The notes under the pieces were generated by a model. It worked only from the letters and a program-made list of their open reading frames with translations. It ran no database searches and was not told where the DNA came from. The translations under genes were made by a program, and so were the position numbers. Shown here piece after piece: positions 9,486-15,521 of a DNA stretch of 15,947 nucleotides. Source of the stretch: JANMEX01 sp031423755 (lineage in GTDB: Bacteria; Pseudomonadota; Alphaproteobacteria; Rhizobiales; Rhizobiaceae); assembly GCA_031423755.1 (NCBI GenBank), contig JANPGC010000237.1, positions 1-15,947 on the forward strand, written 5' to 3'. Position 1 is the first letter of the stretch, and each line of letters starts with the position of its first letter.

Positions 9486-10226
9486 TCAATTTTGCTGTTC
9501 GGCGGCTGGCGTTGTCTTGACGACAGAGGCTGCAAATTTGTCCAGGCTCTGATCCAGCAACTTCCAGTCCGCCAACAGCGAAGACGGGAAGCGCGCCATC
9601 ATCACAAGGTCGCCGCCAACGTGAATGTCGCGGTCGCACGACGCCAGAGTGGCGCCGGCCTTTTCATCGTCCAGACAGCGGGCGACAAACATTTTCCCGG
9701 CCTTTGCTGCGCCAACCATCAGATATTCATCGATAAAACCTGCGGATTCCGGCAGCCGGTATCGCACAAGCCCGTTGGCCAGCGCCTCGCCATCTCCCGA
9801 GATCATTTTGCGATAGATCGGGTCCAGCCTGCCGGACATGTCGCGGCTGAGAGTGCGCGGCTCGAATGAAAGGAACAGCAATTTCTTGGCCGGGTCCGCA
9901 TTGTTGAATGCGGCGCGCGTTGATTCGTTAAATCCCTCCATATCCGGCCAAAGCGCGTAGAGATCGAGGCGACCCGCAATGCCGCCGCGCCTTTGCTCCG
10001 GATAGCGGATCTGGTTTGCGAAGACGGACAGCACGTCATTGCCAATCACCACCTCATGCAGCGTTTTGTCATCCGTATGCCCGCCCATGGACAGCCGCGC
10101 GCCAAGTTCCCTGCCGCCGAAGCTGATCAACAGCGACAGAACAGCAAGTATCGCAAACACCCAGAACAGCCGGTGGAAAAAACGCGACTCGACCTGAACG
10201 AAAGATGCGTCAGCTGTTGCGGCCAT
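9486..10226 (-). CDS. single-pass membrane protein, function unknown
   Basis: A 246-residue protein I cannot place in a named family. A short basic N-terminus precedes one membrane helix (about residues 19-36, RLFWVFAILAVLSLLISF), leaving a soluble domain of about 205 residues, probably periplasmic. The domain contains LHEVVIGNDVLSVFANQIRYPEQR, GRLDLYALWPDMEGF, LFLSFEPRTLSRDMSGRLDPIYRKM and ends in KTTPAAEQQN. Two cysteines (ARCLDDEKAGATLASCDR) could form a disulphide. The frame stays open up to 10802, but ATG 10226 is the start because AAGGAGA lies about 7 bases upstream and the N-terminal TM pattern begins there. It is divergent from the small membrane-protein gene. Confidence 0.82.
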   Translation of the reverse strand: MAATADASFVQVESRFFHRLFWVFAILAVLSLLISFGGRELGARLSMGGHTDDKTLHEVVIGNDVLSVFANQIRYPEQRRGGIAGRLDLYALWPDMEGFNESTRAAFNNADPAKKLLFLSFEPRTLSRDMSGRLDPIYRKMISGDGEALANGLVRYRLPESAGFIDEYLMVGAAKAGKMFVARCLDDEKAGATLASCDRDIHVGGDLVMMARFPSSLLADWKLLDQSLDKFAASVVKTTPAAEQQN

Positions 10227-10242
10227 TCCCGGCTCTCCTTGT

Positions 10243-10264
10243 GTCAAAGTCAGACAGGTTTGAC
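10243..10264. promoter_or_regulatory. operator-like dyad GTCAAA-N10-TTTGAC
   Basis: Perfect 6-base arms separated by 10 bases (one helical turn, centre to centre about 16) lie in the 41-base gap between the divergent genes at 10226 and 10268. Position and symmetry suit a dimeric regulator controlling both genes. Six-base arms can occur by chance, so this is tentative. Confidence 0.3.
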
Positions 10265-10267
10265 GGC

Positions 10268-10666
10268 ATGATTGTTGCAGGCAAAACCATGCTGCACTGT
10301 CGCGGCTTATGGTTAATGCTTGGTGTATTGATGAGTGCAGAACTGCTTGTTGCGGCCTTTGTTGCGGGGATTTCACTTGCCGCGACGGCCGGAAATCTGA
10401 CCGAGGCCCGCACGAAAAGCCGTGCCCGGCTTGACCGGCCTTTTGTCGACAGCGACCGGATCGGCTGGTCGCTGCTGCGCGTTCTGCTCGCCGGTCCCTA
10501 TCTTTTGGTCGGAGAAGCATCGCTTGCCAAAGAGGAGCGGCGCGCGGGCCGGATTGCGTGGTCGGCCTCAATCCTGTTTGCCAGCCTCTGGTGCCTTGCC
10601 AGCGGAATTCTGTTGCTTGAAATGCTCTGGCAAATCGCCCAGCATCTGGGTCCGCTGAACGTGTGA
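10268..10666 (+). CDS. small membrane protein, function unknown
   Basis: A 132-residue protein with hydrophobic stretches at about 14-42 (LWLMLGVLMSAELLVAAFVAGISLA) and 97-120 (IAWSASILFASLWCLASGILLLEML), and a shorter one at about 69-83. These are separated by a charged loop rich in Arg and Glu (NLTEARTKSRARLDRPFVDSDR and KEERRAG). No family is recognised. The start is uncertain: ATG 10268 is chosen because ATG 10205 would overlap the divergent gene; ATG 10289 and 10316 are also possible and none has a strong Shine-Dalgarno. The carbonic-anhydrase-family gene follows after 10 bases, so the two are probably cotranscribed. Confidence 0.65.
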   Translation: MIVAGKTMLHCRGLWLMLGVLMSAELLVAAFVAGISLAATAGNLTEARTKSRARLDRPFVDSDRIGWSLLRVLLAGPYLLVGEASLAKEERRAGRIAWSASILFASLWCLASGILLLEMLWQIAQHLGPLNV

Positions 10667-10676
10667 GGGCAACGCG

Positions 10677-11204
10677 ATGACAAGCTATGCAATTGACGGT
10701 GTGAAGCCACACTATGACGACGAGAACAGCGTCTACGTCGCACCGGGCGCGATGGTCATCGGCAAAGTCTCGATTGGCCGTGATGTCAACATCTGGCCGC
10801 ACGCCGTTATCCGCGGCGACAATGAGCCGATCTCGGTCGGGGCCGGATCAAACATCCAGGAACACTCGATGCTTCACACCGACCCCGGCTTTCCGCTGAC
10901 CATCGGCAAAGACTGCACCGTTGGCCACCGCGCCATTCTCCATGGCTGCACCGTGGGCGACAACAGCCTGATAGGCATGGGCGCAATTGTCTTGAACGGT
11001 GCCAGGATTGGCCGCAATTCGCTTGTCGGAGCAGGGGCGCTCGTCACTGAAGGCAAGGAATTTCCGGACGGCTCGCTGATCGTCGGCTCGCCGGCACGCG
11101 CGGTGCGCACGCTTGATGAGGCGGCCATCGCCAAACTGAAGGCATCAGCCGTGCACTATGTGGCCAACGGCAAGCGCTTCAAGGCGGGCCTCGTGGAGAT
11201 TTGA
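10677..11204 (+). CDS. gamma-carbonic-anhydrase-family protein
   Basis: A 175-residue left-handed beta-helix protein of the gamma-carbonic-anhydrase-like family (YrdA/PaaY/CaiE group). It contains imperfect hexapeptide repeats (VAPGAMVIGKVSIGRDVNIWPHAVIRGD, IGRNSLVGAGALV) and the three zinc-binding histidines: His67 (SMLHTD), His84 (TVGHRAI) and His89 (ILHGC). The Arg and Asp of IRGDNEPI and the Gln of SNIQEHS, which are also family-conserved, are present. Members form trimers and bind Zn or Fe; many show little or no carbonic anhydrase activity, so enzymatic function is not claimed. GAGGG lies about 8 bases before the ATG. An inverted repeat that begins 7 bases after its stop acts as a terminator only on the opposite strand. 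Confidence 0.9.
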   Translation: MTSYAIDGVKPHYDDENSVYVAPGAMVIGKVSIGRDVNIWPHAVIRGDNEPISVGAGSNIQEHSMLHTDPGFPLTIGKDCTVGHRAILHGCTVGDNSLIGMGAIVLNGARIGRNSLVGAGALVTEGKEFPDGSLIVGSPARAVRTLDEAAIAKLKASAVHYVANGKRFKAGLVEI

Positions 11205-11241
11205 AAAAGCGGAGCCGGCGCTTGGGGAAAGCGCCGGCTCC
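11204..11241 (-). terminator. intrinsic terminator of the LapG-like protease gene
   Basis: A perfect 13-base stem (11211-11223 with 11229-11241, GGAGCCGGCGCTT and its complement) with a 5-base loop. Read on the minus strand, it is followed by GC and five T (11208-11204). This marks the end of the minus-strand transcript that begins with the protease gene. On the plus strand no T-run follows, so it works in one direction at best. Confidence 0.75.
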
Positions 11242-11299
11242 TGTACGCCGGTCGTTGGGGACGGGGGGTGGGGACTCGACCGGGTATCTCCTGAAACTG

Positions 11300-11899
11300 T
11301 TACTCTCCGACGCTGCCGACGATGACCTGACGGTTGTCATCCACCGACACCCATTGGGTCGCGTTCTTGTCTGACTGGCGCTTGAGGAAACGGTATTCCG
11401 TCTCATCCCAAGAGAGAATTTTGGGCTCCAGATTGTCCAATACGAAGTCGCCGCGGTCTGTGCGCACCGTCAGCACTGCATGGCCGGCGCCGTTCTTCTG
11501 GCGAACTACGGTGATCAAAAGGTCCGATGCCGGGACGCCGCGTTCCTGAAGCTGCTTCTGCTTGAGAAGCACATAGTCCTCGCAGTCGCCGCGGTTGACG
11601 GGAAAAGACCACTTTTCTTCAACGCCCCAAAGATCCATGTCCGTCACCGGTTCGATCATCGTGTTGATCGAATTGTTGACATCCTGCAGCGCGGACCAGA
11701 GCGCGCGGGTGAGCTGAACTGCGGCGGGCTTTGAAGTCTTGGCGCGGCAGGCGGACGGATTGTTTTGGCAAAACTCATAGTGGCCGATAGGCTGGCTCGT
11801 GCGCATTCCCGACGGCATGAAGCCCGCGGCATTCGCTGTCGCTGCCAACAGTGGCAGTGCGAGCAGTGCCAGCAATCCTGATCTTATTTTCTTTGTCAT
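11300..11899 (-). CDS. secreted LapG-type (BTLCP) cysteine protease
   Basis: A 199-residue exported transglutaminase-like cysteine proteinase (peptidase C93, the LapG superfamily). A clear signal peptide (residues 1-24, MTKKIRSGLLALLALPLLAATANA) precedes the mature domain. The triad is complete: Cys106 in NRGDCEDYV, His140 in GAGHAVL and Asp155 in VLDNL. Asp105, Glu107 and Asp108 around the cysteine match the calcium-binding positions of LapG. LapG enzymes cleave large surface adhesins under c-di-GMP control through LapD; no LapD or adhesin is seen here, but a tandem PilZ protein is the next gene upstream on the same strand. GGGAA about 9 bases before ATG supports the start. The gene ends before a strong terminator. 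Target and role are inferred only. Confidence 0.88.
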   Translation of the reverse strand: MTKKIRSGLLALLALPLLAATANAAGFMPSGMRTSQPIGHYEFCQNNPSACRAKTSKPAAVQLTRALWSALQDVNNSINTMIEPVTDMDLWGVEEKWSFPVNRGDCEDYVLLKQKQLQERGVPASDLLITVVRQKNGAGHAVLTVRTDRGDFVLDNLEPKILSWDETEYRFLKRQSDKNATQWVSVDDNRQVIVGSVGE

Positions 11900-12109
11900 T
11901 GACCCGTTCCCTGTATGGAACCATCAATGCCAGAGATGTTTTGACATCACGCAAAGTATAGTGCTCGCATTATAAGCAATTTTGAATTGAAATTGAGGAT
12001 ATATTACAGCAATTAAGTATAAAATTCTTCAAATATTCGCCACCCAATATTTACCATAACGGCGCTGATCGCCACAGGGCAATCGAGACTTCGATCCGGC
12101 CCACGAGGC
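11900..12109. other. AT-rich intergenic stretch upstream of the protease gene
   Basis: This part of the 503-base gap between the protease gene and the PilZ gene is markedly AT-rich at 11940-12060. On the minus strand it holds a perfect -10 box TATAAT (11974-11969), about 70 bases before the protease ATG, and TATACT at 11960-11955, but no good -35 box at 16-18 bases. The protease promoter is probably here. I see no gene. Confidence 0.4.
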
Positions 12110-12276
12110 CGTCTTTCCGGGGCCGCGCAGCGGAACCCGGAATCCAGAGCGCCAGCGTGGAGAGTTCGCTCCAACACTTTTGGGCAGCAATGGAGTAATT
12201 TTTTCGCCGTCTATGCCAAGCATGCCGCCATCGGCGCTCTGGATTCCGGGTTCCGCTGCGCGGCCCCGGAAAGACG
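12110..12276. repeat. palindromic element with perfect 44-base inverted arms
   Basis: Left arm 12110-12153 and right arm 12233-12276 are exact reverse complements over 44 bases, around a 79-base centre. The arms contain GGGGCCGCGCAGCGGAACCC and ATTCCGGG-type blocks, which I recall as widespread in intergenic DNA of Hyphomicrobiales. No transposase, no clear target duplication and no long convincing ORF are present, so a non-autonomous dispersed repeat (MITE- or RIME-like) is the best reading. Transcribed through, it would make a very stable hairpin. Confidence 0.8.
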
Positions 12277-12285
12277 AAGCCACAC

Positions 12286-12312
12286 CCATTCAGACGTAAA
12301 ATCACTGAATGG
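12286..12312. repeat. 8-base inverted repeat beside the palindromic element
   Basis: CCATTCAG at 12286-12293 and CTGAATGG at 12305-12312 are perfect complements with an 11-base loop, starting 9 bases after the 44-base arm. No T-run follows on either strand, so it is not an obvious terminator for the PilZ gene. The rest of the gap up to 12402 shows nothing recognisable. Confidence 0.4.
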
Positions 12313-12402
12313 ATTGCGTTGCGATCGATGTGCAGGATTGCAAAATCAAACTAAAATGGCGCAGCCAATGCCACGCCTCAAGATAAATCCAGACGGAAAT
12401 TG

Positions 12403-13014
12403 TTAGCCTGCGAAGGCGGCGTCCAGTGTTTCGACCCGCTGCAGCACAGCGAACTCGACGGCAACGCCATCGTCAAAATGGCGCACGACCTGGCCGCGCA
12501 TCGTTCCGAGCGTCACCTGTGTTCCCAGCGCCGGTTTCACATCCGTCTCGATGGCAGCGCCGGAGAGCGACAGATCGACAATACGGCATTCATACTGGCG
12601 GCCATCGCTCAGTGACATAACCGTTACGGGGTTGCGCGGCGACACGCGCTCATGGCGGCGGTCTTCCGGCAAATCAAGTTCATGCCGGTTGGCGAGCCAC
12701 GTCAATTGCGCGGCAAGCTTGTCCTTCTTGCGTTCAGACGCAAGGATGGTCATGGCAAAGCCATCGGGCAGGGTGCGCGTCATCACGCCTTCAACCCGGC
12801 CGATATGATCGATGTAGGCAATGACCTTTTCGCCCAGTTCGCCGGTGTGTTCCGAGATAAGCGAGCAGTTGCCCGGCGACATGTCCACGACCTTGCAGGC
12901 ATGCTCCGTGCGGTCTTCCAGCATGTAGCGACCATACAGCGCGACATTGACGCGCTGGAAGTCGCGGCGTTCTGATCGGCTGGAAGGTGCTGCGCTCATG
13001 GTTCTGTTCGCCAT
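12403..13014 (-). CDS. tandem PilZ domain protein (probable c-di-GMP receptor)
   Basis: A 203-residue cytoplasmic protein with two PilZ-like units. Unit 1 (about 14-105) has the RxxxR element (Arg17 to Arg21 in RRDFQR) and DMSPGN, in which the final Gly of the DxSxxG motif is replaced by Asn. Unit 2 (about 115-200) has both elements intact: RRHER (Arg119 to Arg123) and DLSLSG (Asp147 to Gly152), followed by AAIETD. Unit 2 is therefore the likely c-di-GMP binding site, while unit 1 may be structural or degenerate. There is no output domain, membrane segment or signal. ATG 13014 is used; ATG 12999 is a possible alternative, and neither has a clear Shine-Dalgarno. It lies between a PAS_5 gene (upstream, same strand) and the LapG-like protease gene. 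Confidence 0.88.
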   Translation of the reverse strand: MANRTMSAAPSSRSERRDFQRVNVALYGRYMLEDRTEHACKVVDMSPGNCSLISEHTGELGEKVIAYIDHIGRVEGVMTRTLPDGFAMTILASERKKDKLAAQLTWLANRHELDLPEDRRHERVSPRNPVTVMSLSDGRQYECRIVDLSLSGAAIETDVKPALGTQVTLGTMRGQVVRHFDDGVAVEFAVLQRVETLDAAFAG

Positions 13015-13102
13015 TTTGGCTTTGGGTTCAATTACCCCAAGCTCAAATTCGACGTTACAAATGTTCCATTAACAAGTGGTAACCCAGACCGGGCAATGCG
13101 GC

Positions 13103-13765
13103 CTATTTTCGCTCATCTTCAGACAATCCGCCGCTGATGACGGTCAGATGGCCGAAGCGCTTGCCAGGATCGCGGTTTTCGCGGCCAAGCGAGCGCGGTC
13201 CCGAGATGTTTTCCATCGATGGGCGCAGCGGCGGCACCTCGAATCGCGGCCTGTTGTTGAGGAAAACCAGCTCCTTGTCGGGGTCGATGACCCTGACCGA
13301 TGTCACCCGGCTTTCGACAATCGGATCAGCGCCCAGCCAGAACGGCTTTTCCTTCGGAAACATGGCGCCAAACAGCCTCGGGCTCTCTGCCGTGTTGGCC
13401 AGCGGCATGAAAATCGCGTCAAACCCCTGCACACGGCGACCCTTCGATACGCCGTCAAAAGTGATCATGCTGACGGTCTTTTCCGCAAAACAGGCATCCA
13501 CGAGCCGCCGGATCAGGCTCATGTCGCCCAGCGAGAACAGGCTCAGAAACGCGTAGTTCTTCAATTCGCGTCCATAAATGGCACATACGCGTGTGCCTGC
13601 CAGCCGAAACGTAACCTCTCTGCGCATGCCCTGTTCGAGGATGAAAGTGTCCGCCAGATGCGTGCGGATATCGACCGGCTCGATCTGCGTGCGAAAAGGC
13701 GCAGGTCTTCCATCCCGGATCCGGTTCCAATAGAGAAAAAGTTCTGTTGTTCCCGGGTGTGACAT
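13103..13765 (-). CDS. PAS_5 (DUF1457) domain protein
   Basis: A 220-residue cytoplasmic protein of the alphaproteobacterial PAS_5/DUF1457 family, whose members are single PAS-like sensory domains with no catalytic output. The signatures are present: TELFLYWNRIRDGRPAP (residues 7-23), IEPVDIRTHLADTFILE (28-44), TFRLAGTRVCAIYGREL (52-68) and MPLANTAESPRLFGAMFP (120-137). The C-terminal tail from about residue 180 is low in structure and charged. The frame is open up to 13897, but ATG 13765 is preferred: GGGAA sits 5 bases upstream, and the family begins close to this point. It is first of three same-strand genes (PAS, PilZ, protease), separated by 88 and 503 bases, so separate promoters are likely. 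The ligand is unknown. Confidence 0.85.
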   Translation of the reverse strand: MSHPGTTELFLYWNRIRDGRPAPFRTQIEPVDIRTHLADTFILEQGMRREVTFRLAGTRVCAIYGRELKNYAFLSLFSLGDMSLIRRLVDACFAEKTVSMITFDGVSKGRRVQGFDAIFMPLANTAESPRLFGAMFPKEKPFWLGADPIVESRVTSVRVIDPDKELVFLNNRPRFEVPPLRPSMENISGPRSLGRENRDPGKRFGHLTVISGGLSEDERK

Positions 13766-13937
13766 CAAAATTCCCATCATGCCTGCGCTGCGTCTGCCTG
13801 TGCCAAAACGGGATTTTTTCCTCCGGTTCAGCCTCTTCAATGAAGGCTCAGCAGGTTCCATGCCAGCGGCGCTTAAGGCGTCCACAGGTTTATCCACGGG
13901 GCGGCGGCGTTAAGGTTAACCAGTGGTTTACGTTGCC
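13766..13937. other. intergenic region between PAS_5 gene and candidate RNA
   Basis: No gene is supported here, though the PAS_5 frame stays open to 13897. Seen: a near-DnaA-box sequence TTATCCACG (13890-13898, one mismatch to TTATCCACA), the direct repeat TCCACRGG at 13881 and 13893, the 8-base palindrome GGTTAACC (13914-13921), and a one-mismatch CtrA-like site at 13916-13931. Promoters for the PAS_5 gene (minus) and the RNA unit (plus) should lie in this stretch. Confidence 0.35.
13916..13931 (+). promoter_or_regulatory. CtrA-like site with one mismatch
   Basis: TTAA at 13916-13919, seven bases, then TTTAC at 13927-13931, against the consensus TTAA-N7-TTAAC (one mismatch). It lies just upstream of the candidate promoter at 13938 and between the divergent PAS_5 gene and the RNA unit. 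It is weaker than the exact site at 4471. Confidence 0.25.
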
Positions 13938-13965
13938 TTGAGAGGCCTTGTGTGAGACATAGGAT
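13938..13965 (+). promoter_or_regulatory. candidate promoter of the RNA unit
   Basis: TTGAGA at 13938-13943, a 16-base spacer and TAGGAT at 13960-13965, giving a predicted RNA start near 13972. Four of six bases match at -35 and four of six at -10, so it is a modest match; its strength comes from the structured RNA and terminator that follow. Confidence 0.35.
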
Positions 13966-13971
13966 GCACTT

Positions 13972-14079
13972 CACGAAGCCGTTGGCTTTGCAGCATTAAT
14001 TGGTTTTGGGTCGTTCTCGGGGGAGAGCAGGGGCTCGAAACGGCCGCTCAGGGCAGATGTCTTGAGCGGCCTTTTTTTT
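13972..14079 (+). ncRNA. candidate small RNA or attenuated leader
   Basis: A predicted RNA of about 108 bases with three successive hairpins: 13974-13990 (7 pairs, loop GTT, one G-U), 14013-14028 (6 pairs, one G-U, loop GGGG) and the terminator stem at 14042-14071 with eight T. No plus-strand gene lies upstream to own this terminator, because the neighbouring PAS_5 gene is on the minus strand. It may be an independent trans-acting RNA, or a leader that attenuates the rhomboid gene starting at 14122. No known RNA family is recognised. The region does not code for a plausible peptide. Confidence 0.45.
14042..14079 (+). terminator. strong intrinsic terminator before the rhomboid gene
   Basis: GGCCGCTCA (14042-14050) pairs perfectly with TGAGCGGCC (14063-14071); four more inner pairs including two G-U shorten the loop to AGAT. 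Eight T follow at 14072-14079. This is the strongest terminator in the window and lies 42 bases before a start codon on the same strand, which is unusual unless it ends an RNA gene or regulates read-through. Confidence 0.85.
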
Positions 14080-14121
14080 AACCAGTTTGGCCTCCTATGT
14101 GCCCGTCAACTGGAGATTTTC

Positions 14122-14808
14122 ATGAGTTTCGAAGCGGCCCCGCACGAGCGCCAGCCAGCGCTCAATATTCCGGCGAGCATTCTTGCCGTTCTCACTGCCT
14201 GTTTCGTCATTCACATCGCGCGGAACTATCTTCTGAGCCAAGACAGCAATCTCTACACCCTGTTCTACGGCGCGTTCATTCCCGCCCGTTATGCAGAAAG
14301 CCTTGGCTGGGAAGCCTTCACGAGCCCGGTGACCTATTCGCTGTTGCACGGCAGCATCGGCCATCTGTTGAACAATTCGGTCTGGCTCGTTGCGTTCGGC
14401 AGTCCGGTGGCCAAAGCCATGAGCAATCTGCGCTTTGCGCTGTTCTGGATCGCCTGCTCAATCGTCGCAGCGCTGTTCCACTACCTCGCCGACCCAGCCA
14501 GCCTCGCGCCGATGATCGGCGCGTCCGGCGCTGTCTCAGGCATGATGGGCGCTGCCGCGCGAGCAGGGTTCCGGCTGAGGGCAGACGGGGAGGGTCGCGG
14601 CATCATTCTGCCGCCAATTGCTGATCTGATCCGCTCCCGTACGGTTCTGACCTTCCTCGGCTTTTATCTCTTGACCAATGTCGGCATCGGAATCTTCGGA
14701 GCGTCAGCCGGTTCGCCTGTCGCCAACATCGCATGGCAGGCGCACATCGGCGGGCTTGTTGCCGGATTTCTGCTGCTTCCGTATTTTCTCAGGCGTTCAA
14801 CATATTAA
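14122..14808 (+). CDS. rhomboid family intramembrane serine protease
   Basis: A 228-residue polytopic inner-membrane protease that cleaves substrates within the lipid bilayer. The catalytic dyad is intact: Ser135 in MIGASGAVSG and His208 in QAHIGGLVAGF. His76, His81 and Asn85 (LLHGSIGHLLNNS) have the same spacing as GlpG His145, His150 and Asn154, the oxyanion-stabilising set. About six membrane segments can be drawn, at roughly 18-36, 75-93, 104-121, 131-148, 174-192 and 205-224. No extra N-terminal domain is present. ATG 14122 has GGAG 6 bases upstream; an in-frame TTG at 14062 lies within the terminator stem and is rejected. A CBS-domain gene follows 130 bases later. The substrate is unknown. 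Confidence 0.93.
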   Translation: MSFEAAPHERQPALNIPASILAVLTACFVIHIARNYLLSQDSNLYTLFYGAFIPARYAESLGWEAFTSPVTYSLLHGSIGHLLNNSVWLVAFGSPVAKAMSNLRFALFWIACSIVAALFHYLADPASLAPMIGASGAVSGMMGAAARAGFRLRADGEGRGIILPPIADLIRSRTVLTFLGFYLLTNVGIGIFGASAGSPVANIAWQAHIGGLVAGFLLLPYFLRRSTY

Positions 14809-14938
14809 ACAAACCAGCGTTTTCCCTTGAAATCATCAAGTTTCGGGCGCACCTTTTGCTTTGCGTCTCTGGTTGGTCAGGTGTGGCATTTGCCAATGCG
14901 GCGGCGCATGTTTTTGCGCGGCAGTTGGGAGGCTCCAT

Positions 14939-15370
14939 ATGAAGATCAAATCCATATTATCGGAAAAGGGCGGCGAAGTTCTGACGCTACGCTCGGACGC
15001 CATCGTCGAAGAGGCCGTCTCCATGCTCGCCAAGCACCGGATCGGCGCGCTCATCATCACCGACGGCGGCGGCATCATCAAGGGCATCATCTCCGAGCGC
15101 GACATCATCCGCCACCTTGCCGAAGACGGCACCGAAGTGCTCAAACACAAGATCGCCAACGTCATGACCGCCAACGTCAAGGTCTGCTCGGAGGAGCACA
15201 CGGTCAACGACGCCATGGAAATCATGACCAGAGGCCGCTTCCGCCATCTGCCAATCGAAAAAAACGGCAAACTGATCGGCGTCATCTCCATCGGCGACGT
15301 CGTCAAGCGCAAGATCGAAGAGACCGAGCGCGAGGCCGAAGAAATCAGAACCTATATCGCGACCGGCTGA
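14939..15370 (+). CDS. tandem CBS-domain protein
   Basis: A 143-residue cytoplasmic protein made of two CBS motifs and little else. CBS1 covers about residues 8-63 (LRSDAIVEEAVSMLAKHRIGALIITD, GIIKGIISERDIIRHLA), and CBS2 about 76-128 (VMTANVKVCSEEHTVNDAMEIMTRGRFRHLPI, KLIGVISIGDVVKRKI). The pair forms one Bateman module, which typically binds adenosyl nucleotides such as AMP, ATP or NAD. The ISERDIIR and ISIGDVVK segments hold the usual ribose-binding aspartates. A charged C-terminal helix (EETEREAEEIRTYI) ends the protein. GGGAGG at 14927-14932, 6 bases before ATG 14939, fixes the start over the upstream in-frame ATG at 14861. The regulated partner is unknown. Confidence 0.92.
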   Translation: MKIKSILSEKGGEVLTLRSDAIVEEAVSMLAKHRIGALIITDGGGIIKGIISERDIIRHLAEDGTEVLKHKIANVMTANVKVCSEEHTVNDAMEIMTRGRFRHLPIEKNGKLIGVISIGDVVKRKIEETEREAEEIRTYIATG

Positions 15371-15415
15371 TCGGCGCGTCCCGCTCCGGCGCCAAAGCGG
15401 CCATCGCGGATGCAG

Positions 15416-15521
15416 CCCCTCATCTGCCTGTCGGCATTTTCTCCACGCTTCTCCAGCGGGGGCCGAAGGCGGGCGAGACCGGTGGCTCGCCCCGGTCAGA
15501 TGCCGACAGGCAGATGAGGGG
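15416..15521. repeat. palindromic intergenic repeat with 22-base arms
   Basis: CCCCTCATCTGCCTGTCGGC plus AT (15416-15437) is the exact reverse complement of 15500-15521. Inside lies a second hairpin, GGGCGAG (15471-15477) with CTCGCCC (15486-15492). The CCCTCATCTGCCTG and TTCTCC blocks resemble rhizobial intergenic mosaic elements (RIME-type repeats) as I recall them. It occupies the first half of the 312-base gap after the CBS gene; the remainder to 15682 holds no supported gene. Confidence 0.75.

Noticed and set aside
10227..10802. N-terminal extension of the minus-strand membrane protein (long open frame to 10802)
   Set aside because: It runs antisense through the small membrane-protein gene, is rich in Arg/Gln of shadow type, and ATG 10226 has a good Shine-Dalgarno and begins just before the membrane helix.
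12029..12305. Minus-strand frames through the 44-base inverted repeat (84-86 codons)
   Set aside because: Their residues mostly translate the palindromic repeat itself and no Shine-Dalgarno or protein family supports them.
13061..13075. CtrA-like TTAACAAGTGGTAAC between PilZ and PAS_5 genes
   Set aside because: The second half is off by one base in spacing (TTAA-N6-GTAAC), so it does not fit the consensus.
13766..13897. 44-residue N-terminal extension of the PAS_5 protein
   Set aside because: The extension is basic low-complexity sequence with no family match, and ATG 13765 has GGGAA correctly spaced.
13890..13898. DnaA-box-like TTATCCACG as a possible replication origin
   Set aside because: A single imperfect box without an AT-rich unwinding region or a cluster of boxes; no dnaA, parA or similar gene nearby.
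14062..14121. TTG start 60 bases upstream for the rhomboid protein
   Set aside because: That start lies in the terminator stem and T-run, whereas ATG 14122 has GGAG at the right distance.
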